Positions 36,271 through 45,265 of a stretch of 64,000 nt of DNA are shown piece by piece. The stretch's first letter is position 1, and every line of letters begins with the position of its first letter. The notes beneath the pieces were generated by a model, which saw nothing but the letters and a program-made list of their open reading frames with translations, did not search any database and was not told the origin of the DNA. The stretch comes from an uncultured Lachnospiraceae bacterium. Its GTDB lineage: Bacteria > Bacillota > Clostridia > Lachnospirales > Lachnospiraceae. The stretch lies in NCBI GenBank assembly GCA_910583605.1, contig CAJTXN010000005.1, forward strand, positions 62,001 through 126,000, written 5' to 3'. Both the position numbers and the translations under genes were made by a program.

Positions 36271-36348
36271 GCGGTTTGGAGGCATACACTAATATGTCAG
36301 TATTTAGCTGTTTTTGTCTAAAGGTTTTCTAAAGAAATAAGAAAAATA

Positions 36349-36378
36349 TTTACAATACAATTTGATTAATTGTATAAT
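36349..36378 (+). promoter_or_regulatory. Promoter of the CIS operon
   Basis: TTTACA at 36349-36354 and a perfect TATAAT at 36373-36378, spacer 18 bases, about 36 bases upstream of the GGAGG site for the first CIS gene. The run of closely spaced or overlapping genes from 36421 to 54648 has no other terminator that I can see. Confidence 0.65.
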
Positions 36379-36420
36379 AACTGCAGAAAAAAGATTTTAT
36401 TACTGCATTGGAGGAAGTAT

Positions 36421-37017
36421 ATGGCAGATTATACAATAATTTCGGATATCAGTTCCCATATTATAAAGTTATTGAGAGAGAATATGTGTCCGGAGCCGAT
36501 TCCTGCAGAAAATAAAATCGAAATCTGTTCTCCTGCGGATGAGGAAACGGATTACATATTAGGGTTATATCTCTATGACATCAGGGAAGAAGGACAGGTA
36601 ACAATTCCGCCGTTTAACATTCCGGGAATAACGGGAGTAAAACAGCCGCCGAGACCGTATGCCCTCTACTATATGATATTTGTAAACGGCTCTTCAAAAA
36701 CAGGTCTGAAGTCTTCCGATTTACAGAAAATCATAGGCCGGGCGGCGCAGATTATTATGGACCATAACAGAATAGTTCCGTCGGAACTGCAAAGCCGGCT
36801 GGAAATTGATGAACCGTCCGTTGCGGTCGCTCAGGCTAAGATTACTCTGGAAGAAAAATTCCGGGTCTGGCAGGCGGTGAATAAACCATACCAGGTAAGC
36901 CTGTTTTACAGGATGGCGCCCGTATTTATTTCCAGCGGTATTATGACTGATATTCCAAAAGTAACGGAAGCTGCCTTTGATTTGCGGATTACGGGTGGCA
37001 AAGAAAACAGGATTTGA
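36421..37017 (+). CDS. DUF4255 (Pvc16/Afp16 N-terminal-like) tail terminator protein
   Basis: 198 residues; ATG 36421 chosen because GGAGG ends ten bases upstream. SDISSHIIKLLRENM, LGLYLYDIREEGQ, RPYALYYMIFVNG, IIGRAAQIIMDHN and LEEKFRVWQAVNKPYQVSLFYR are characteristic of DUF4255, the N-terminal domain of the cap protein that ends the tube and sheath of extracellular contractile injection systems. It is the first gene of the operon. The C-terminal part known from larger homologues is absent, which is normal for the short form. Confidence 0.85.
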   Translation: MADYTIISDISSHIIKLLRENMCPEPIPAENKIEICSPADEETDYILGLYLYDIREEGQVTIPPFNIPGITGVKQPPRPYALYYMIFVNGSSKTGLKSSDLQKIIGRAAQIIMDHNRIVPSELQSRLEIDEPSVAVAQAKITLEEKFRVWQAVNKPYQVSLFYRMAPVFISSGIMTDIPKVTEAAFDLRITGGKENRI

Positions 37018-37027
37018 ATGAATACAC

Positions 37028-37804
37028 GTGCATAAAAAATTTATCTTAAAAGGGGTGGATACCATTTTCAGATTTCAGACAGATTTAGTTATTTATCTTA
37101 TGGATACGGTTTCCGGTTCTGTGATTACGGAAGAAAATCTTACACTGATGAGAAATAATACATACCTCAATGCCGTAAAAAAGGGCATGGGATTTTACGT
37201 TCTTTACAACTCCGGAAGAGAAAATTTTGAATTAACGATCAGTGCAGACGGTTATGAGCATAAGAAATTTCAGGTAGAATTTGAAAGGCTGGATTCAAAG
37301 CTTCCTGCCGTATATATTCAGATGGTGCCAAAGCGGAGCATGAAAAATGAAAATGAGATATGGGAATTAAAAGGAAATATTTCAGGACTGGAAGCAATAG
37401 ATGCGGTAAGTCTGGAAGACAGCTATTTATATTTCAAAGAATTCAGAAAAGAGGAGCGGGTATTATCACTGTTTAACTGCAGGGAAGGCTCCTATACCGG
37501 CCGGCAGTATGCAGCCGTAAATCCCGAAAAAACGGAATATGCCGTATTTGAAATTCAGCAGGAATTGTCTGCCGGACAATGGAAAATAAACGGAATTCCC
37601 GAAAAATTCCATATTCCCAATGCAGTGATTGCCAGAGTAATTCAGGGAATTGCAGGCCAGAACGGAGATTATGTCCTGCGGTTTAAAGCAGAGAATGAAA
37701 TATACATTATTCGTTGTATGGTGCATGGAACGGAAAAGTTTCATTGTCTGAATCAGCAGGATAAAAGTCTGCAGTCAGGAGGGATTGTATGGGAATGCTC
37801 GTAG
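37028..37804 (+). CDS. CIS-associated beta-domain protein
   Basis: About 258 residues if the GTG at 37028 is used; a downstream start near GGGGTGG at 37050-37057 is also possible. Residues 12-105 look like a transthyretin/carboxypeptidase-regulatory fold (LVIYLMDTVSGSVITEENL, FELTISADGYEHKKFQVE), often found in eCIS loci. The remaining 150 residues are beta-rich and unrecognised. It overlaps the PAAR-like gene by 16 bases, so it belongs to the operon. Its partner and role in the particle are unknown. Confidence 0.6.
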   Translation: MHKKFILKGVDTIFRFQTDLVIYLMDTVSGSVITEENLTLMRNNTYLNAVKKGMGFYVLYNSGRENFELTISADGYEHKKFQVEFERLDSKLPAVYIQMVPKRSMKNENEIWELKGNISGLEAIDAVSLEDSYLYFKEFRKEERVLSLFNCREGSYTGRQYAAVNPEKTEYAVFEIQQELSAGQWKINGIPEKFHIPNAVIARVIQGIAGQNGDYVLRFKAENEIYIIRCMVHGTEKFHCLNQQDKSLQSGGIVWECS

Positions 37805-38178
37805 TGTCGGGCGGAACGGCACAGTGTACATTTGGGACAGCGCCGGGAACGATAAATACGACGGCACAAAGTATGTGTTTTGGCTGTGGTAAGCCAGTGG
37901 CAACCATTAAAGATACGGCAGCCAATGTTAACATTACATCCTTTGGAATGTGTACGTCCATGGCAAATCCCCAGGTTGCGGCGGCAACGGCGGCGGCGCT
38001 GGGGGTGCTTACCCCCCAGCCCTGTATGCTGGTGGCGGCAGGAACCTGGGTTCCTGCAAATCCGGCAGTTCTGGTGGGAGGAGCCCCGTGTCTGACCAGC
38101 GAATCACAGTTAGTTTGTGGAAACGGGATGGGAACAATTATGATAACCTCCCCGGGACAGACCACGATAGTTATATAA
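37789..38178 (+). CDS. PAAR-like (DUF4280) spike-tip protein
   Basis: 129 residues of glycine, alanine and proline-rich beta sequence with MLVVSGGTAQCTFG, SMCFGCGKPVATIKD and CMLVAAGTWVPANPAVLVGG typical of DUF4280 PAAR-like proteins. The conserved Cys residues may bind a metal at the tip. This protein caps the spike and can carry effectors in related systems. Start GTATGGGAATG at 37789, overlapping the previous gene. Confidence 0.85.
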   Translation: MGMLVVSGGTAQCTFGTAPGTINTTAQSMCFGCGKPVATIKDTAANVNITSFGMCTSMANPQVAAATAAALGVLTPQPCMLVAAGTWVPANPAVLVGGAPCLTSESQLVCGNGMGTIMITSPGQTTIVI

Positions 38179-38200
38179 AGATGAAAAAGGAGTTTAAAGA

Positions 38201-39895
38201 ATGGCAGAATATTTATCACCCGGAGTATATGTGGAGGAGTATGATAATTCCCCACGGACGATTGAAGGAGTAGGTACCAGTACCGCAGGATTTGTGGGAC
38301 TGGCAGTGAAAGGACCGGTAATGGGGACGCCGTCCCTTGTTACGGGTTTTGCGGATTTTACCAGACAATATGGGGGATATCTGAGTGAATTTACACATGG
38401 AGAATACAGGTATCTGGCTTACAGCGTGGAGCAGTTTTTTGTAAACGGAGGAACCCGCTGTTATGTATCCCGGGTAATTCCTCCGGACGCCAAAGCGGCA
38501 GCGGCGAAAACCGGTATCCTTACCATGACAGCAGCCAATGAGGGAAAATGGGGCAACCGCTTAATGGTCACACTGGGAACCATTGCAAAAAAGAAAATGC
38601 ATTTGACTGCAAAAGAGGGAGAGAAGGTTTACACTGCCCGAAATACCGACGGATTTAAAGAAGGGGATATCGTGGTATTTGAAGAAGAATATAACCGGAT
38701 TCAGTCTATTTTTGACAATACCATTACGTTTGAAAAAGAATTTACGGAATCTCCGGTGGACAATGACGTGGTACCGAAAAAATTTCTTCTGCTGGTAGAA
38801 ATGGATATGCTGGTACGTTATAACGAAGAATCGGAGGTGTATGCCGGATTAAATTTCAATCCGCTGTCACCAAATTATATTGTTACCAGACTTTCCTCCA
38901 GTCAGTTAATAAAAGTCACGGTGTCGGAAAAGGAAGAAATCGGCAATCCGGTGGAAGCAATACTGGGACAGGGCATTACCAACGGTACTGTCAGCTTTGA
39001 TGGAGGAAGCGACGGAACCATGGAAAAAGTTAATGCGGAAACCTTTATTGGAGAGGATAAAGGGCCGGGAATGCGGACCGGACTGGCTTCTTTTGTGGAA
39101 AATAATGTGGTAAGCATGATGGCGGTGCCGGGAATCACCATACCGGAAGTAGTGGTTGCATTGGTTGCCAGGTGCGAGAATCTGGGAAACCGGTTTGCGG
39201 TCATTGATATGCCGAAAGAACTGGTCAATACAAAAGACTTAATTGAATACAGAGGGATGATTGACAGTACCTATGCGGCTATGTATCATCCATGGATTCA
39301 GGTATTTGACCATTCCACACAGAAGCCGGGGTACATACCGCCGTCTGGAGCTATTCTGGGCATTTATTCCAGAACGGATATTGCAAGAGGTGTTCATAAA
39401 GCGCCTGCCAATGAAACGGTGATGTGTACCGGACTGAGTACGAACTATACAAAGAATGAGCAGGATATCTTAAACCCGGAGGGAATTAATTTAATCCGTC
39501 TGCTGCCGGGACAGGGAATACGTGTATGGGGCGCCAGAACTGCCGGTAGTAACAGCGCATTTAAATATGTGAATGTCAGACGTCTGTTTATTTATGTGGA
39601 AGAAAGTATCAAGGCAAATACCAACTGGGTTGTGTTTGAACCAAACGATTCTACACTCTGGACAAGAGTTCAGATAACCATAGCGTCATTTCTGGATTCC
39701 ATGTGGAGATCAGGAATGCTGGCAGGAAGCTCACCGGCAGAAGCATTTTTTGTGGAAATCGGTACCCAGACCATGACAAAAGATGATATTATGAGCGGCA
39801 GATTAATCTGCAACGTGGGAATCGCACCTTCCAGACCGGCGGAATTTGTTATTTTCCGTGTAACCCAGCATACGTCGGAATCGGCAGGCGGTTGA
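38201..39895 (+). CDS. Contractile tail sheath protein
   Basis: 564 residues with AAAGGAG upstream. EYLSPGVYVEEYDNSPRTIEG at the N-terminus is the sheath 'handshake' strand motif. The central region contains LVEMDMLVRYN and a long domain ending VVALVARCENLGNRFAVIDM; the conserved C-terminal sheath core includes PPSGAILGIYSRTD, VWGARTAGSNSAFKYVNVRR and PAEFVIFRVTQHT. Only one sheath gene is present, unlike the three or more of Afp/PVC. The sheath contracts to drive the tube through the target membrane. Confidence 0.95.
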   Translation: MAEYLSPGVYVEEYDNSPRTIEGVGTSTAGFVGLAVKGPVMGTPSLVTGFADFTRQYGGYLSEFTHGEYRYLAYSVEQFFVNGGTRCYVSRVIPPDAKAAAAKTGILTMTAANEGKWGNRLMVTLGTIAKKKMHLTAKEGEKVYTARNTDGFKEGDIVVFEEEYNRIQSIFDNTITFEKEFTESPVDNDVVPKKFLLLVEMDMLVRYNEESEVYAGLNFNPLSPNYIVTRLSSSQLIKVTVSEKEEIGNPVEAILGQGITNGTVSFDGGSDGTMEKVNAETFIGEDKGPGMRTGLASFVENNVVSMMAVPGITIPEVVVALVARCENLGNRFAVIDMPKELVNTKDLIEYRGMIDSTYAAMYHPWIQVFDHSTQKPGYIPPSGAILGIYSRTDIARGVHKAPANETVMCTGLSTNYTKNEQDILNPEGINLIRLLPGQGIRVWGARTAGSNSAFKYVNVRRLFIYVEESIKANTNWVVFEPNDSTLWTRVQITIASFLDSMWRSGMLAGSSPAEAFFVEIGTQTMTKDDIMSGRLICNVGIAPSRPAEFVIFRVTQHTSESAGG

Positions 39896-39970
39896 TAATA
39901 TGATAAATAACCGGTTTGGGGCAGAGAGTTTCCGGTCCGGACAGAATATTTGGAAAAAGGAGTAAAAAAT

Positions 39971-40465
39971 ATGGCTACATACGATAATGGAAATGGATTG
40001 GCATACCCGTTAACCAAAATGAATTTTTTAGTGACGGTAGAAGGTGTTAACGGAACCGCGGCATTTAATGAAGTCAGCGGAGTTGAGGCTTCAGTGGACG
40101 TTATTGAATTTCGGCAGGGAAATGCCCACAGTCTGGCTCCGGTTAAAATACCGGGTCTGGTGAAACACGGAAATATAACGTTGAAAATGGGATATACACT
40201 GGACAGCGCATTTAAAACATGGATTCAGGAATGTGTATCAGAGGTCAGAAAAGAAATGCCCAGGCATAAGGTATCCATTGAACTGATAGATATCAACGGA
40301 GGGGCGCCTTCTTCTGCAGTTACATCTATTTCCGGTACCAGAGTATGGGTGCTGACCAATGCCTGGGTAACAAAATACTCCGCACCGGACTTAAATGCAA
40401 CCGCCAGTGAAGTGGCAATAGAATCGGTAGAAGTGGCATACGAGGAATTGATAATTCCGAATTGA
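39971..40465 (+). CDS. Inner tail tube protein 1 (T4 gp19-like)
   Basis: 164 residues; ATG 39971 chosen because AAAGGAG lies 11 bases upstream. MNFLVTVEGVNGTAAFNEVSG, the FRQGNAHSLAPVKIPGLVKHGNI block and the C-terminal VTKYSAPDLNATASEVAIESV are those of T4-like tube subunits, which stack as hexameric rings. It immediately follows the sheath gene as expected. The final codons lie within the first unit of a 14-bp tandem repeat, so the reading frame ends at a repeat-derived TGA. Confidence 0.9.
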   Translation: MATYDNGNGLAYPLTKMNFLVTVEGVNGTAAFNEVSGVEASVDVIEFRQGNAHSLAPVKIPGLVKHGNITLKMGYTLDSAFKTWIQECVSEVRKEMPRHKVSIELIDINGGAPSSAVTSISGTRVWVLTNAWVTKYSAPDLNATASEVAIESVEVAYEELIIPN

Positions 40466-40533
40466 TAATTCCGAATTAATAATTCCGAATTAATAATTCC
40501 GAATTAATAATACCAAATAAATAATTCCAAATT
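40450..40533 (+). repeat. Six-unit 14-bp tandem repeat at the end of the tube gene
   Basis: Units begin at 40450, 40464, 40478, 40492, 40506 and 40520; the consensus is (G/A)ATAATTCCGAATT and the last two are degenerate. The first unit is coding and contains the end of the tube gene; the stop is at the unit 1/2 boundary. Confidence 0.9.
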
Positions 40534-40556
40534 TATAAATACTGCGGGAGGTTTGC

Positions 40557-40919
40557 ATGGTTACAATATATGATTTTGAACTGCCGAGAGGATATATGGA
40601 TAGCGGAGGGGAACTTCACAGGCGGGGGAAAATGCGTCTTGCAACGGCGGCGGATGAAATCAGCGCCACCCGTGATCCGAGAGTATTGTCCAATCCCTCA
40701 TATCTCACCGTTGTGGTACTGTCAAAGGTGATCATTGAACTGGAAGGACTGGAGACGGTCACCACTACCAATATTGAGCGTCTTTTTACGGCGGATCTGG
40801 CATTTCTGCAGGATATGTATCAAAAGATAAATGACATAGAACCTCCGGTTATGAAGACAGTCTGCCCGGAATGTGGAAAAGTACATGAGGTGCCGCTAAA
40901 TTTTACAGGGGAGGGATAG
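40557..40919 (+). CDS. Tail assembly protein
   Basis: 120 residues with GGGAGG upstream. FELPRGYMDSGGELHRRGKMRLATAADE followed by DPRVLSNPSYLTVVVLSKVI is the standard opening of the small phage-tail assembly protein found between tube and baseplate genes in eCIS loci. It ends with a four-residue pair of Cys (CPECGKVHEVPLNF), probably zinc binding. Its stop is overlapped by a DUF6760 frame in the -1 register. Confidence 0.8.
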   Translation: MVTIYDFELPRGYMDSGGELHRRGKMRLATAADEISATRDPRVLSNPSYLTVVVLSKVIIELEGLETVTTTNIERLFTADLAFLQDMYQKINDIEPPVMKTVCPECGKVHEVPLNFTGEG

Positions 40920-41110
40920 CGCTTTATCCGGAGGATGAGGCGTACAGGGAAATGTCTTTTATTTCCTACTATTTTCACTGGCAGGAAGATGCGGTAATGG
41001 CATTGGAACACATGGCGAGACGAAAATGGTGTGAAGAAATTTCAAGGATTAATGCCGATATAAATCCCTCTAAGAAAGAAAAAGAAAAAAGTATTTTTGA
41101 GTTACGGTAA
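40916..41110 (+). CDS. DUF6760 protein without a canonical start
   Basis: The -1 frame relative to the tail assembly gene encodes LYPEDEAYREMSFISYYFHW, then EHMARRKWCEEISRIN, the DUF6760 pattern known from eCIS loci, and ends at TAA 41108-41110. The first Met (40952) is inside the conserved LYPED...FISY block, and the only codon near the expected N-terminus is ATA at 40916, directly after GGGGAGGG. It could be made by -1 frameshifting at the previous stop, from an ATA start, or from the internal Met. Its boundary is therefore uncertain. Confidence 0.65.
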   Translation: MALYPEDEAYREMSFISYYFHWQEDAVMALEHMARRKWCEEISRINADINPSKKEKEKSIFELR

Positions 41111-41124
41111 AGGAGGAAAGTTCT

Positions 41125-41613
41125 ATGGCGGTTCAGGCATTGGCGGGAAACAACATTGTGACCAACACCGGAGATTATCCGCTGGTTAATAATCATTTCA
41201 TGCTTCGGGTAGAAGGAATTTATGACCTGCCCTGCAGACGGATTACCGGATTTCAAAAGGACAATGAATATGAATATATACAGGAAGGCGGACTGAACGA
41301 TTATGTTCATATCCGCCGAAAGCCCGTATCCCGGCCATTTACATTTCAGGTAGAGCGTTATGCAGGTTCCGATTACTTTGATCCGCTGCCTAACGGAGCG
41401 GAACTGATACTTCCGGTATTGCTGCTGGTCAGCCGTTATGCCAACCGGTTTGACGTAACAAAACGCACCTATGCGTTCACCGGGTGTACGGTCATGGGAA
41501 AAAGTTACGGAGAATTAAATGCGGAAAGCAGTGGACTGCTGGTGGAAACCACAACCATTGCATACAGGGAAATGCTGTGTATTGATACGGTGTGGGATGA
41601 TATACAGGTTTAA
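41125..41613 (+). CDS. Inner tail tube protein 2 (T4 gp19-like)
   Basis: 162 residues, AAAGGAGG upstream. NHFMLRVEGIYDLPCRRITGF, YEYIQEGGLNDYVHIRRKP and the C-terminal VMGKSYGELNAESSGLLVE identify a second, divergent T4-like tube protein. In Afp/PVC systems an extra tube-like protein forms the tube initiator layer next to the baseplate, and this one probably serves that role here (inference from order). Confidence 0.85.
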   Translation: MAVQALAGNNIVTNTGDYPLVNNHFMLRVEGIYDLPCRRITGFQKDNEYEYIQEGGLNDYVHIRRKPVSRPFTFQVERYAGSDYFDPLPNGAELILPVLLLVSRYANRFDVTKRTYAFTGCTVMGKSYGELNAESSGLLVETTTIAYREMLCIDTVWDDIQV

Positions 41614-41637
41614 AAATGATAAGGAATGAAGTGCAGT

Positions 41638-44520
41638 ATGCTGAAAATAAAGGGACAGATAGAACTGAAAAGTTTAAGAGGAATTTTTCTGACACCAAAT
41701 GTTTTATATGACAGAATCGGTGTGTATTACCGTGTAATGAATTTGCAGATATCGGCGGAAGATTTTCTCCATCTGCTGAACCGTCCTCCGGATATATATT
41801 TGTCAGAGGGAGATATATTTCATCTGACTGTAAATAATGACACAAGAAATCAATATCTGAAAATGGAGTTCATCAATCAGTTGTTAAACCGGATACTGCT
41901 ATTGGAAAATCAGACATTATCTTATCAGGACAGCATATTTGTATCGACAATGCTGAGAAAAACAGGAATAAGGCAGACCGGGAAACTGCTGAGTGATATT
42001 CGTCAGACACTGAAAGAACATCAGACCATTAAAAAACTAACGGATATGTATCAAAATAATGGTATGGTGATCAGGGAAGTGATAAGGGCAGGAGGGAAAG
42101 ATTTCGTGTCCGGTGTTCAAAGGGACTATGAACAGCAGTATGGGAAAAACACCAATAATTCTGAGTATCATAACCGGAAAGAAGTGCTCGGCTCCCTTTC
42201 TTCCGCGGTATATCAGAGACTCCGGACAGAGGAAATCTATAACGAAGTATATGAGCGGACCCGGCAATACGGTACTGTCATACAGAATATAAATAATCAG
42301 GAACTGAACATGGCAGAGCAGGTACGGGTATCCGGTATTTTGTTATTAACCCGGTTGCGGAAGGAGTGTACCTTCCGTGAAAACGGTGGAACGGAACTAT
42401 ATATCAATCCCTATGAAGCGGGAGCCGGAAAAGTGGCGGCAGTCACCAGAGAAACCGTATTGTCGGAAATCCTTTCAGCGGCATTTCTGGGCCTTGCAAA
42501 CAATATCTGCCAGATACGCAGGGAGCAGATGGTGCGGCAGGTCTTTCCGCAGTTCCGGATTGTACAGTCCCTTTGTCACAGTATGGAAAACATGTTAAAC
42601 CGATATGAGTTTTTTCATACACGGGAAACATGGCAGTCAGTGGGGATTTATCCTTTTCTGGAGGATAACAGGCGCCTGTCGTACTATGAAATCAACTTAT
42701 TGGAGGAGCTTGTCAGAAATAATGCAGTAATGCAGCTCAGTGCAGAAACCATACAATCGGCCCGTTGGCAGCAGGCGCTTATAAATTATCTCGGTCAAAG
42801 GGAGGAATATAATCTGTCAGAAGCAGTGAGTAATGCATTTATGGAATATCGTCAGGAAGTACAGAGCATACATCACAAAACAGAACAGGATAATATTCAT
42901 CAGATAAATCAAATTAAGAATAACTTACAAAAAGCGGAAAAGTATGATTTGGCAGAGCAGATAAGATACCATTTGTCGAAACGAATAAAACATTATCTGT
43001 CAGTTCTACGGAAATTACAACTGATTCAGCAGGCAGCAAAAGAAAAACAGGAAATCATAAATGAAATTGTAACCAAAATTATTTGTGAGATTGTAAGCGG
43101 TACAATAAAGGATATATCAGCAAAAACATTTGAGCAACAAAATACATTGGTAAAAGAACTGTTGGAAGTACGGAAGGTATCGGAAATAATAAAAGAAATC
43201 GGAAGTGCCGGTTATACCTACGGATACCCCCGTTTGGCAGACAGAAAAGGCAGCACGATATTCAGAGAATCCGGGACAATTGCCAACATATATCAGGAAA
43301 GTGCAGGAGAATATAAGAAAAACAGTGTTTCAGAATATGGCAGGCTGTGGCAGAAATTAAATCTGACATATTATGTTGTAAATCAATGGTCTGATAATGA
43401 GGAGGTAGATATATTCCACCCCGGATTAAAAGCGGAGGGTTCACAATCAGATGACGAAACTGTATTTATACAAAATAATAATACTGATTTAAAAGAAAAA
43501 GCGGTTCGGGAACTGCAGCAGATAATTCAGAAGGAAAAAACGATACGGAATACTTTCCTGCAATATAATGAATATCAGCAGCAGTATCAGGAAAAAACAA
43601 AAGAAATCAGTGATACAGAGATTCTGGAAACAGAGGAAATTCAGAAACAATGGCAGAACCGGGAGATGCTCCGGCAGCTTCAGGAAATTAATCAAAAAAA
43701 TATTGAGATAAACCAGAAATACAGAAAGGAACTGCAACAACGGAGTACCTCAGTCTCCCACCTGCAGGTGGATGGCAGAAAGACTATAAATGAAGCGTTA
43801 AAAATCATACATAATCCTCAAAATAATGCTGTTGAAACCATAGATGTAATACAAAAGAATCCACTGCCCTCCGGCATTGATGAGGAAGTTCGAAAGCTGG
43901 CATCCAAAGAAACCGTTGAAATCTTTGAAACCATTTTAGGAATAGAATCCGGCTTCTCCGGGGAATCGGGAGACCGGATATCACAAAAGCGTTTCGTTGA
44001 TACCGGAGAAGAAGAAAAACGATCCATAAAAATACACAGGAGACCGGAAGCGGCGCTGCAGTGGGAAATACGGGAAATTGAACAGCAGATGGAACGGCAG
44101 ACGAAACAGCAGTCTTCGGTTATGCGGACACGGGAATCAATTATGCCTCTGGCAGGAACGCAGGAAAAATTTGGGGCGGCAGGTGATAGTCCCGGACCAC
44201 TTCAGAATCCGTTGCAAGCGGTAACCTTTATTCATAAAGAACAGAACAATCTGATGGAAGAGGCGCTCCTTCCGTATCTGCGGCAATACAGACATTCGGA
44301 AAGCACCGGGAAAAACAGTATTAAAGAAACAGTTGTGAATCATGGAACAGAGATGAAAGAAATCAGCCGGAAGAAAAACCAGGCGGAGTCGCAGTCGAAA
44401 GAGGAAGTAGAGGAACTGATCCGGAGAAATCTGCAGCGGCAGATGGAAACCATAACAGACCGGGTCATTAACCGGATAGAAAAAAAATTGCAGATGGAAC
44501 GGAGACGAAGAGGATATTAA
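41638..44520 (+). CDS. Large coiled-coil CIS protein of unknown function
   Basis: About 960 residues. ATG 41638 is preferred because AAGGA lies 12 bases upstream; an in-frame ATG at 41626 is possible. It is rich in Gln, Glu, Asn and Lys and largely helical, with coiled coils at about residues 380-500 and 600-720 (QYNEYQQQYQEKTKEISD), and no membrane segment. The N-terminal 100 residues include a globular beta part. It sits where other systems have tape-measure or small assembly genes; no other candidate for length control is present, so it may be the tape measure or an assembly scaffold (inference). No recognised domain. Confidence 0.6.
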   Translation: MLKIKGQIELKSLRGIFLTPNVLYDRIGVYYRVMNLQISAEDFLHLLNRPPDIYLSEGDIFHLTVNNDTRNQYLKMEFINQLLNRILLLENQTLSYQDSIFVSTMLRKTGIRQTGKLLSDIRQTLKEHQTIKKLTDMYQNNGMVIREVIRAGGKDFVSGVQRDYEQQYGKNTNNSEYHNRKEVLGSLSSAVYQRLRTEEIYNEVYERTRQYGTVIQNINNQELNMAEQVRVSGILLLTRLRKECTFRENGGTELYINPYEAGAGKVAAVTRETVLSEILSAAFLGLANNICQIRREQMVRQVFPQFRIVQSLCHSMENMLNRYEFFHTRETWQSVGIYPFLEDNRRLSYYEINLLEELVRNNAVMQLSAETIQSARWQQALINYLGQREEYNLSEAVSNAFMEYRQEVQSIHHKTEQDNIHQINQIKNNLQKAEKYDLAEQIRYHLSKRIKHYLSVLRKLQLIQQAAKEKQEIINEIVTKIICEIVSGTIKDISAKTFEQQNTLVKELLEVRKVSEIIKEIGSAGYTYGYPRLADRKGSTIFRESGTIANIYQESAGEYKKNSVSEYGRLWQKLNLTYYVVNQWSDNEEVDIFHPGLKAEGSQSDDETVFIQNNNTDLKEKAVRELQQIIQKEKTIRNTFLQYNEYQQQYQEKTKEISDTEILETEEIQKQWQNREMLRQLQEINQKNIEINQKYRKELQQRSTSVSHLQVDGRKTINEALKIIHNPQNNAVETIDVIQKNPLPSGIDEEVRKLASKETVEIFETILGIESGFSGESGDRISQKRFVDTGEEEKRSIKIHRRPEAALQWEIREIEQQMERQTKQQSSVMRTRESIMPLAGTQEKFGAAGDSPGPLQNPLQAVTFIHKEQNNLMEEALLPYLRQYRHSESTGKNSIKETVVNHGTEMKEISRKKNQAESQSKEEVEELIRRNLQRQMETITDRVINRIEKKLQMERRRRGY

Positions 44521-44555
44521 TCATAAGTTTCTGAATCGGAAAGCGAAGTGAAGAA

Positions 44556-45242
44556 ATGAGTTTCGGGAAAGAATTGAAAGATAATTTAACAGGAAATGTG
44601 GAACATGCGGTAATCATCATCGAGGATAAACGGATGGATTCTGCTGCCGGAATGGCCGGCGCCGCTGTTTCCGGTATACGGCAGGAAGTAAAAAAGAAGT
44701 TCCGGGTTCAATTCAACCCTTCTTCGTTAAGTTTAAGCGCCGACAGAAGAAAAAATGATCCGAAAAAAGACGTCAGTGAGAAAACAAAGGCGGCAGATAA
44801 TATTATCATGGATTTTCCCAAAAATATTATGAGTGTTAAACTGATTTTCGATCAGGTGAATAATCAGGATGCTTTTATGAATGAAAATCTTGTTTTAAAT
44901 CCTACATCAACAGCTGTTCAGATAACTCATACGGTTAAAAAAGGGGAATATACCGTACAGCCCTGTGTGGATGGATTTATTGCGGCAATACGAAACCCGA
45001 ATACAAGAAAGCTGACATTTCAGTGGGGAGATTTTGCGTTCATTGGAAATCTTGAAAGCGTCAGCGCCGTTTATACAATGTTCAGTACTTCAGGGCTGCC
45101 GGTCCGGGCAGAAGTTACACTGTCTGTGGCGGCGAACCGGGCAGACAGAGATACTATTGGTTATAAGAGGTATGATACTGAAGGGCTTCCGGAAAAAACC
45201 AGAAGCATTGAAAAAGTCGGGAATTTATTAAATCTTCCCTAG
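44556..45242 (+). CDS. CIS_tube (Afp7/Pvc7-like) protein 1
   Basis: 228 residues. KKKFRVQFNPSSLSLSADR and FQWGDFAFIGNLESVSAVYTMF with GLPVRAEVTLSV are the signature of the CIS tube/Afp7 family that links tube and hub. The LysM domain that commonly follows in this family is absent. It is paired with a second homologue directly downstream. GAAGTGAAGAA precedes ATG 44556. Confidence 0.8.
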   Translation: MSFGKELKDNLTGNVEHAVIIIEDKRMDSAAGMAGAAVSGIRQEVKKKFRVQFNPSSLSLSADRRKNDPKKDVSEKTKAADNIIMDFPKNIMSVKLIFDQVNNQDAFMNENLVLNPTSTAVQITHTVKKGEYTVQPCVDGFIAAIRNPNTRKLTFQWGDFAFIGNLESVSAVYTMFSTSGLPVRAEVTLSVAANRADRDTIGYKRYDTEGLPEKTRSIEKVGNLLNLP

Positions 45243-45265
45243 ACGGCAGGAAAGGAGAAAGTCTT

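Noticed and set aside
40450..40533. Attachment site or phage integration scar
   Set aside because: The repeats are short tandem units with no integrase, no tRNA and no matching distant copy.
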